From contig WPIO01000008.1 in assembly GCA_009760855.2 (NCBI GenBank), positions 5,711,501-5,775,500 on the forward strand: a DNA stretch of 64,000 nucleotides. The letters are read 5' to 3'. Both the position numbers and the translations under genes were made by a program. The notes beneath the pieces were generated by a model. The model made no database searches, was not told the DNA's origin, and saw only the letters and a program-made list of their open reading frames with translations. Shown one piece after another: positions 1 through 9,500 of the stretch. Each line of letters opens with the position of its first letter. Within the stretch, counting starts at the first letter, position 1. The stretch comes from Cristatella mucedo (lineage: Eukaryota > Bryozoa > Phylactolaemata > Cristatellidae).

Positions 1-509
1 CTACTTAATGCTAATACTCAGTGACCGTAAGGCAACAACCGGAAAGTGTGAAAACGATTAGGCAGCTTGGTGAACTAGAATCGCGTGTCTGAAATTTCTC
101 TTAAGCTGATCGGACTATCGCTTACCCAGTTGTGTTGACTCATAGCTGCCTGAAATTGACCGGTATTACCTGCCTCGTGTTCTCCCCATTTCTAAATAGC
201 TGTGCTGTGTGCACTTGCAGGGGACTTGCACTTGCCACGGGAACCGAGTGGTTTTTATCTTTGTGCTTATAATAGTAAAATAACTTTAACATGAATTTTG
301 CCAAAATGTTTGTGGTTCTTTGCCAGTTATCTGAAGCTGCTTATTGCCTGTCGTATTCGCAAAATTGTTTTACCAAGTGCTGTGCTTATGGAGTGATTAC
401 TGTGTCGTTCCTCCTCGTCTGCATTCACTATCATTCAAGTATGCTTTCAGTCTGTTGTGATTTGGCACTGTTTCTTTGTCGTGATTGGAAATTTTTTTGC
501 TTCCTACAG

Positions 510-3500
510 CTGGAGAAGGCGTTAGAAGGTATGGCTGTTAGGTCGCAGAAAGAGCTAGTCCTTCTGCACAAGCCAAGTCCTGCTGATGTGTCGTTTAATT
601 TACCGAAACGGCCACTGAATACAGTCGACTGGCTTAACGCTCGTGACTGGTGTTTACTGCACCACCATCTACGATGCCCAGCACGCATATTCACCATCAA
701 GCCTCTTGACCGTATAATGACACTGTATGAGACAGTGATGAGGACTCGGCCGGACGTCAACGCCGACTTCTCCCGGCTTGCCCGCTTCATCACCGGCACA
801 GCAATTGGTGTAGTGCTGGGAGGTGGTGGAGCCCGGTAATTGCTGTGCCATGTTGGATAGATCCATTTGTCTGTACCCCGGGGCATTGTGATTAGTTACC
901 GATGGACGTTGCCTCGTGTTCTCGACCTTAAACCTTCTTATTTCGTTGGTTTGGGCGAAGTACAAGCTACTCTTACACACTATATCAATCCACTGTTCTT
1001 TATCGGCTGTGTGATAGCCTGATCCGGTTGCCAGCAAAGTCACTTGTAAAAGAAACAAAACTTGAATAGTTTAGATACAGGCCCCATGGTTCCTGAATGT
1101 GGGAGGTCAGGCTCGAGCTAGCCCCCAAGCACTCGATGTATTGTTGCGTTTTATGAATTTTTCTGCTTGTGGTGATGTAGCATCCTTTTTGCTTAGTGCA
1201 TCACCATGTCTTTTAACTGAGCATTGCTGTATTTTACCTATTGTACCTTTGCTTTGATCCCTCCCAGCCTTCGAGCACCTCGAATTCTCTCAACTCACTT
1301 GCTGCATGTATTGATAACATCTGCACATGGATGGCAGCAATAATAATAATGCACTTGATAAAGCGCCCTCAGAGAACTCAATCTCTCTCTAGGCGCTTTA
1401 CATTTGCTGCAAAGGGAAATATTATTGAATGTTGAGTAATATCATGCTTGATAAACAAACAAAATGAATAACATAGTTAGGGGTGACATGCACAGGGTCA
1501 GCATGCAAATGTGGTTAGTGGCAGCATGCACAGTGTCAGCACGCTTAAGCACATTAAGGACGAATGCAAGTTTTCTTAAACTAAACGATGATAAAACCAA
1601 CTTACTAGTTATGGGCAAACCCAGTGTGATTCAGAAATCGGAAAGGTTGACGCTCAAAATTGGCTCTGCCAGCATATCTAATTTCACGTTGGTCTATATA
1701 GTATTGGCCGAGTTACAGAATTGGTGAACCGTAATGGCTCACTAGGTAAGGCGGTTGCTTTTCACGACCTCGGCCACGATGTCGTGGGTTCGAATCCTGC
1801 GATGGGCGATCCTTTATCGCCACTGCAAGCGGCGGTGATAGCCGTGAAGGTACTTCTGTTGCTATACAAAAGAGAGGCTGTTAAATCAGCTAGTATTTAT
1901 TTATTATTTATTTAATTTACAAGGCACAAATCTATACGGTAAATGAAGCTGTTTAAAAGTTATTTGTGGATGTGTTGCTTTCGGTCTACACCCTGGTTAG
2001 ATATGGTTCGGTCTACACCCTGGTTTGACATGGTTTGGCTATCCTTTTTTTAATTCTTTCTTTTATATGGAAATCGTCTTCAGATCCCATTTCTAACAAT
2101 TGTCTTTTGAAAGGTACCCTAATTTTTTTAGATTGTTGGACCAATCTTGGTATTTTCTTTACATTTACGCTTAATTGGATGTTCCTAGTGCCGGGTCTCA
2201 CCATCTCTCCCAACACAGTGCTGCCTGCATATGTCGACAAATCCTGCCCTTTTGATCTATTGGATACTCGGTATTGTTTTTTTAATTAAAAAACTATAGC
2301 ACAACGCTTGTGCATGGCAGTGATAGCTGTGAAGCATTAATGTGCATTCACCGAGTGCCACTAATTCTTGGTGATATTGCAAGTGCCCTGCTGCTGCTGC
2401 CGTGCTCTGTTCCTGTTGGAGCTTCCTCTGTGGTGGCCACTTTGCAGAGGAGCTTCTCAGATTGGACTCCTTAAAGCAATGTCTGAAGCTGGCATTCCAA
2501 TTGATATGGTCGGTGGCACGTCGATCGGCTCATTCGTCGGTGCGCTGTGGTGTGAAGAGCGCAACGCTGCACGCGTGCGCCAGCGCGCCCGGAAATGGTT
2601 CGTGGACATGACGTCCATGTGGAAGAAGCTGCTCGACCTGACATATCCGATTACTGCAATGATGACAGGTGATTGGACCATCTTCTTCCCTCCTCAGCTT
2701 TGCATGTTTGCTTAGGTTTGGCCAATGCTGTGCTGCTTTTCTCGACTGGCTCATTCTTTTTGATGCCGATAAAAAAAACTTCGGGGTCCGAAGTTAGATT
2801 GCTACCGGCATCAAGATTGCTGCCACGGCCAGTGGACATCTTGCTCGTTAGACCTCAGTGCATCATGCCTTTTGAGGCGTTAGGAGCAAGTTCCAGTCCT
2901 CTGTGTGACCTACTATGCTGCTGTGGTGGCCCTTGGAAGGCGGAAGTACATTTTCCCGATGAGCCGCCAGAAGAACCAGAAGCTTGCTCAATATTAGCAT
3001 GACAACTCCTTCTGTGCTCCTGGGTGCTGAAATAATTCGTGTGCAAATGAAATTGTGCAAACCAAGTGTTATGTAAAGTACAGTACAACCTACCCCACCC
3101 CATATGCACCATCCATGAGACCGGCCTAAAGTGGCTCTCACAGACAGATTGCGCCTTATTTAGGCGCCGACGACCCAAGAATGAGTGCAGGTGATAAAGC
3201 AGACATCCTTGGGTGTATCGGTATGCATACAATATTGGTGGAATGAAACCGGACTTGTAGTTACATAAAAAAGCATTGCAAATTCAGGTTTACTTGGCAG
3301 AAACAAGAAATGTACATTAAGCGAAAATATTGCGTAATTTTTGTTTGCTTTAGCACGTTGCCGTGCATCTCACTAGCCAGTTCCACCGGAGTTTAATAAT
3401 GCCAGTCCAGAACTTAGCCGAACCTCAGTAGAGTGCAAATGCCTGCAGATATTCAGCGCACTCTCCAGCTTTCCCTTGTGTAGCTGATGGGTTGCATGCA

Positions 3501-6500
3501 TTATGTAGATCTCATTCATCCGCTGCTTCTGAACTGTTGTCTTCTATGCTCTTGAGTAACTCGTGGCAAAGCCTCATCTGGTCTATTTAAGTCTCACACA
3601 GGTCGATGCTGCCTTCATTTTCTGGCATATCGAATGGCTTACCAAAACAGCCCTTTCTTTAAGTGCCTCTTTGGCCTAGAAATTGCCAGTGCAGACTGGG
3701 GTAGTTGATCTTTCAGTTCCATACTGCCAAAGAAAAATCCTGCTCGGACGAAACGAGCACCTGCGAATGGAAGGAGCCTCTATTTCAGACTAAGCAAGGA
3801 GATGGATTGCAGTTCACCGATACCCTTGATACCATTATTACTCGTAGTCTCATGTGCACTAAAGGATTTGCACCAGTGAGTAACGGCCGTCGTCTTATGG
3901 TGTAGCTCCTGGTCCATGGTCAGTGGACCATGCATGGCTGGTCTGCGTTGTTGCAGGTGCGTCCTTTAACCGCTCCATCGAGTCAACGTTTAGCGAGGTG
4001 CAGATCGAGGACCTATGGCTGCCATACTTCTGCATCACCACCGACATCACCGCATCTAAAATGAGGGTGCACACGAGCGGTATGTGGCCCGCAGCACTGG
4101 CACACTCCCGCTCGGTGTGCAGCAGGGCATTCGTACAGGGCATGCTCAGGGGCACACTCACGGGCACGCTTTTGCCGCCTCCTGGCCACCGCTTGCCTGG
4201 GTGCTGCTTTTGCCCGCCAGCTGCACCGGAGCAGCTTGTGCTCACACATCTTGATAAGAGCCGACTTGAGTTGAATGCAGAGGAGGAGGAGGATGGTAAA
4301 GCTGCAAGTAGCCACAAGCTTGCCTGTAGCCGCCCGCGGCTTCTGTGAGTGGCAGCCAGCTGCACTGCTTGCAGCCGCCGCCGCGACACTGGGTAGCACA
4401 CGCCTTTGCAGCCGCCGGGCGTGCGCCTTTGCCTTCTGCTGCTGCTGCCGCGGCCAGCTGGCTTTCGCTGGTGGTGGAAGCTTCCGTGCGCCGTGGCGCT
4501 TGTAGGCGTGCTGTGGCGCTACGTGCGGGCAAGCATGGGTTATCCGATGGTGCTGCCGCCGCTGTGCGACCCTCGCGACGGTCACTATCTGGTGGACGGC
4601 TGCTTTGTCAATAACTTGCCAGGTAGTACTGGCTCCTCGCGAGGTGGGCTCGGGCGAGCGGCGGCGATCACGAGAGCGCACCTACCCCGCACGTGGCGGG
4701 CATGCCGAGCCGTCCTCCACCGCCACCTCCATCTCCACCTCGCCGAGCCACTTGCCGTCGTCTACCGGTGGACGACCGGTCATCTTCTTCGATTCGACTG
4801 CACGGCTGCCCGAGCATGTGGGGCCGTGCCCATCGTACGCCCTCGATGCGGCGGCAGCAGTGGCACCAGCCCTGAGGATGGTCGCCCCGCCCTCGGGCGG
4901 GCGGGCAGACTTCGAGGAAGAGGAGGAGGAGGATGAGGAGGCGGTGGACTGACGGAGGAATGGCTGCCTGCCGTGGCGGTCGCAGGGTGCGCTCGTGGTC
5001 GCCGCCGTGAGCCTGCGCCTTCCATTTGTCTGTTCAAGTTTGGCGATTTCGTCTTGTAGGCAGCTTGTGGAGGTATGTCAGATCTAGCATGACCTTGTCT
5101 GGGTACCTGCCTCCACTGTGTGACCCTAAAGACGGTCACCTGCTGCTAGACGGAGGCTATGTAAATAACCTTCCAGGTAACCTCGCACTGTGAGCGCTTA
5201 CCGGCTCTTCCTCCTATCGTTGTCGTGGCTAGCCCTCAATTAATGGCACGTTGGGGCCCCCTGTCTGCCGTGTGTCGTCTCGGCTCTCTGTCGCTGCCTT
5301 GCTGTCCTGCACAGAATTGTGGCATCTCGTGCCTGTCGTCTGGCTTTCTCGTATCTCCTGCCTGCTACAGCAGTTGCCACCAGTGCTACCGGCAGTCCAT
5401 GCGGCAGCCTCCCTCCTGTCTGATCCGTATGTATATACTGGTGTATGCAGGCTTCTCTCTCCTCATGCTTTCTGCGTTTGCCTGCACGCACCCACACACA
5501 CACACACACACACATGCACGGGCACGCACGCGCACACTGATATAGACGTGGCTGCCACCTCAACCCGACCGGGGCATCTGTTTTCAAGCATATGTACTCG
5601 TGAACTTAAACTTGAAGGTTACCGAGTGGTCAGCGGGCTCAGTTGCCCCATTCATTGTATCTGCTGATGGTCGTTCGTGTCCTTTTTTTGCTGATGCTGA
5701 AGTTTCAGTTCCTTCCCTTCTGCGGCCCCCCCCCCGCCCCACCCCCTAGCTTGCACTGCCCCAGCCGACCTGAAACATGACCTACCCTTGTCAGCGTTTT
5801 CATTTTGCATGGAGTTGAACATGTCACTCTTCAGTGTGGGAGCCGCAATCGCTGCCTCGATTGCATGCTCTATTGCACCCTGAGTGAGTAAGCTGTCAGC
5901 TTCATTAGCAGCCACGGTGGCCAAATCCCTAGTTTGGCTTTCAGGCCGAGGGACACGGCAAGGATTATGAATGCTCTCGACACGAGTGGTACAATGTACG
6001 CTATATCCATTCGAGATTCGCGGAATGCATGGCAAACCGGCTACATTCCATCGTTGTCATGCCTTATCGTCTAAGACTAGGAGCTTGCAAAGGGGTTTGC
6101 AGCGAGTCATGGTTTTAGCCGCCGAACTACCCTGCTGTGTGCAGCTTAACTGACACAGCTGTTTTCGGAGTAAAGTTTTTAACTTCAGTTTTTAAGAGCC
6201 AAAGTCACGTTTTTCACTAGATCTCTGCCAAGCACGGCTATGTCGTCAAATCAACAGATTCAATACCAGTCACTGTACAAATATGCCAAATGCCTCAACA
6301 GATGTAGGAAACTTGGCATCGAAATAGTGCATTCTAAAAAGATGGAAAATTATTGACACGTCAAACACTTGTAAGTGTCAGCAAAATAAAGTTTGTGGAC
6401 ATTCGGGGACATTTGTAACTATACTTACCCAACCCATGACAAATGTCAGCACATTCCATTTCGACTTCAGGTAAACTCAATATATATTCCAAATTTCATG

Positions 6501-9500
6501 TCAATCGGAGCACCTTTGGTCAAGCTGTAGAATTGATTATATCCACAGTGTGACTATTCAGGAAACACATGTTAAGTTGCAAGCATATACCTGAAGTAGC
6601 TGCGCGCACGTACCTTGATGTTAATGGTGCATCAAGTGATTGAAGAAGTTGCATATACTGTTGTATTATCTTTCTGGAGTAGCTCCGAGTTCAAGCAGTC
6701 ATCATTACTGATAAAGATGAGGTTTGACGATCCTTTGCTTTCAGCATTCATCATTGCAGCCTCCAAAGCCAAAACCTAAAGTTCTGGCTAGTGCAAACAC
6801 AGACAACCGACGACCACGAGACCAATAAGTTTAACGAGCTGGCATAGATTTGCAGCAGGAGATGCAGAATGCTCACAAAGACAATTGCCTTGAAAAATGC
6901 ATTCGTTCTGCTCAGACCAAGACAGTATACGGTTGCAGACAGGCACGTGTGCAACTCGAAGTGTACTTTCTCGCAGCTTTCTAATGAGAAGCAACTAAAA
7001 CGGTCTTTCACCAGGGCAGTAAGATTTATCGTTAGTTTTTTGTTTATTGACAAAAACTAATTTTGTTGCCTGTATATTGCCTTTGCATTTGCATTGTTTT
7101 ATGCTCTGCTGGTCATTCCTTTCCATAAATTGTCGCATCAAACCTCCCACACGAATGCCCAACCTCTTGAACACTGGCACACGACCGCACGTGCCCTCAT
7201 TTTTATGCAAGTACTAGTCAGACACTGCAAACCATGCTACTGACATCCCCCCAAGTCTGTCTTTGTAGTTTCTGTTCGGCTCAGATTATGTTGCGTCTCG
7301 TCATTATCTAGGGTTTTCCCACACAAACTTTTTTGTAGGAGACAGTCTGGTGCATTTTTCTTATATGCATCTTCAACGGCAAGTTTATATACCGGGTATC
7401 GATACGTGATGCATTGATAGAACATGATAATAGGACTTTTTATGGCTACAGCCATTTGTTATGGGCAGTCTGATGAAGCACCTTTAGTGCACAGTCTGGG
7501 ATCTGGTTCATCATCTGTAGAAAAAGTGTGATAAGAAGCTTTCCACGCAGCATTCTTCATGCCGTCTAGATAATTTAAATGAGCTAGGACTGCATTTGTA
7601 AAAATGGCCCTGCACCGAGCTTGCCATCATGTTTGTGAGCCCACCGGCATTAGCGAACCCCGGGTAGCAATTGGGTATTTCTTTTTTCTCTTCAGCTTGC
7701 TCGAAGCTTTGCCAAGCTTCTTATTAACATGCTCAACACACACGAGCTTTCCTATTTCTTGGTTCCCGTTAAGTTTAGCACTGTATTCACGGTTTTCCGA
7801 TCTTTCGAATCTCCATCACCTAAATATGTAACATATTTGACATATCTGACGGGTTGCTATTGATCAGGCAAACTTTTGCCTTGCCTCTTCTGCTGCCATT
7901 GCACTCCACTTGTGTGTGCCACGGAAATTGTGATCGCCGTCATGCTCTCCTTTACCGACTTTATAGGCTTGCAAGTAATGCTAAGTACTTCTTTATCTGC
8001 TACCTTGCCTGTTCTCAGGAAAGTAGCCCCATGTTTTGAGTGATATCACACACCATTGGACGCCCGTCCAAGCATTACGTCACTGCCACAGCAGCTTGAT
8101 GAACGTTTTCTACTGAGACAGATTTCGCCAAAGCTGCCAAACTGTGCAGCGGTATTTGTCAGTAGGTGCTCGAAGGAGATGTATGCCAGGTGGGACTGAA
8201 TCTTCTCCATTATGGGTATCCAATCCTATAAACAGCAAGCCGATCGTCGATGCTAGTGGCGACTGCACGCGCACCTCGGTACCTGCGCACCCCGGTACCT
8301 GTGCAATCGCGGTGCTCAATCTTGACCAAGCCTCAGTCTGCTTGCTGTGTCAGTACAACATGGCATAGCTGTGCACTAGAAAAAAGGCACACACTCCTGG
8401 AGTGGGAGTGTAAGGTGCCTGTTGCTGGCTGCTAAGTGCGCTGGTGCCGAAGGCATGCATGGCAGAGCTGCTTGGCTCTTGACCCAACCCCAACCGACTA
8501 TGTACTGCTTCTTCTTCCGGTGCTTTGGTTACCAGGCACTAGGCACATCACGAACGATTGGGTTTCGACATTATTAATATGTCGTGTATGCATCTAGCTG
8601 TCTGTGTTTAAGCATGTACCGTTTTAGCAAGTTCTAATGCTCTATTTGCCTAGGATAATTATTCTGTTGTCATCTTTGTTGTAGCCGACGTCATGAAGGC
8701 AATGGGTGCACATGTTGTGTTCGCTGTTGACGTTGGTGCTCACGAGGACCGCAATTACACAAATTATGGCGACGAGCTTTCTGGCTGGTGGCTGCTATGG
8801 AAACGTTGGAATCCATGGGCTAGCCCTGTAAGTCTTCCTGTCTGATCTTGGATATGCAACAGGTGTAACTATCAAAAAATGTAGTTTAGAATGCCTTATA
8901 GGCAAACGGCCTGATAATTTCATCGTACCCCATATATGAAGTGAAAGAGCGTGATAAAAGAGTTGGATGTTTTGAGTGCAGCCTTGTCGGAAGAAGGGTA
9001 TCGGCAGAGGCACATGGTAAAGCCTCTTAATAAGGGCAACAGAGCTTCTGCTGATCTGTGCTGAAGGGCCGTGTTCAAGCCGAGCTTTTAGGCTGCTTCG
9101 AGCTTCTGCTGGTAGTTAACTAATGGAGATAATAAGTAATCAGTCAGCCCACTGGTGTAAAGATGCACGTAGCACGTCTTTCTCCTTCTCGTGTCTGGTG
9201 GCTCTTTTCTTGTTATCTCCATATACATTAACTTTATATGTAGCTTTATACCAGCTGCCTGATCGTTTGTGATCCAGTGACTTAGGACAATTGCCAAGCG
9301 ATTTATATCTATATCTGAATGGCAGTATGCTACTTATTATAATGATAGTTGTGCACATTTTTTTAGAATGTCTTCCATCGTCGTGGGCATTGCTGTAGTT
9401 TTTTAATAGAACTGACACGTTAGCTGCCGTGTTGAACGTGGGTTTCAATTTTAAAAAGATTAGCAGATTCAGCTGCCTTATTTAATATTCTAATAAAGAA

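Noticed and set aside
291-509. ATG-led hydrophobic frame before the first PNPLA exon
   Set aside because: It runs through a TTTTTTTGCTTCCTACAG acceptor and does not resemble PNPLA; it is intron sequence that happens to stay open.
4013-4681. Antisense and out-of-frame ORFs of 90-222 codons in the GC-rich PNPLA intron block
   Set aside because: Low stop density from high G+C; they overlap real PNPLA exons on the other strand or frame and show no family motif.
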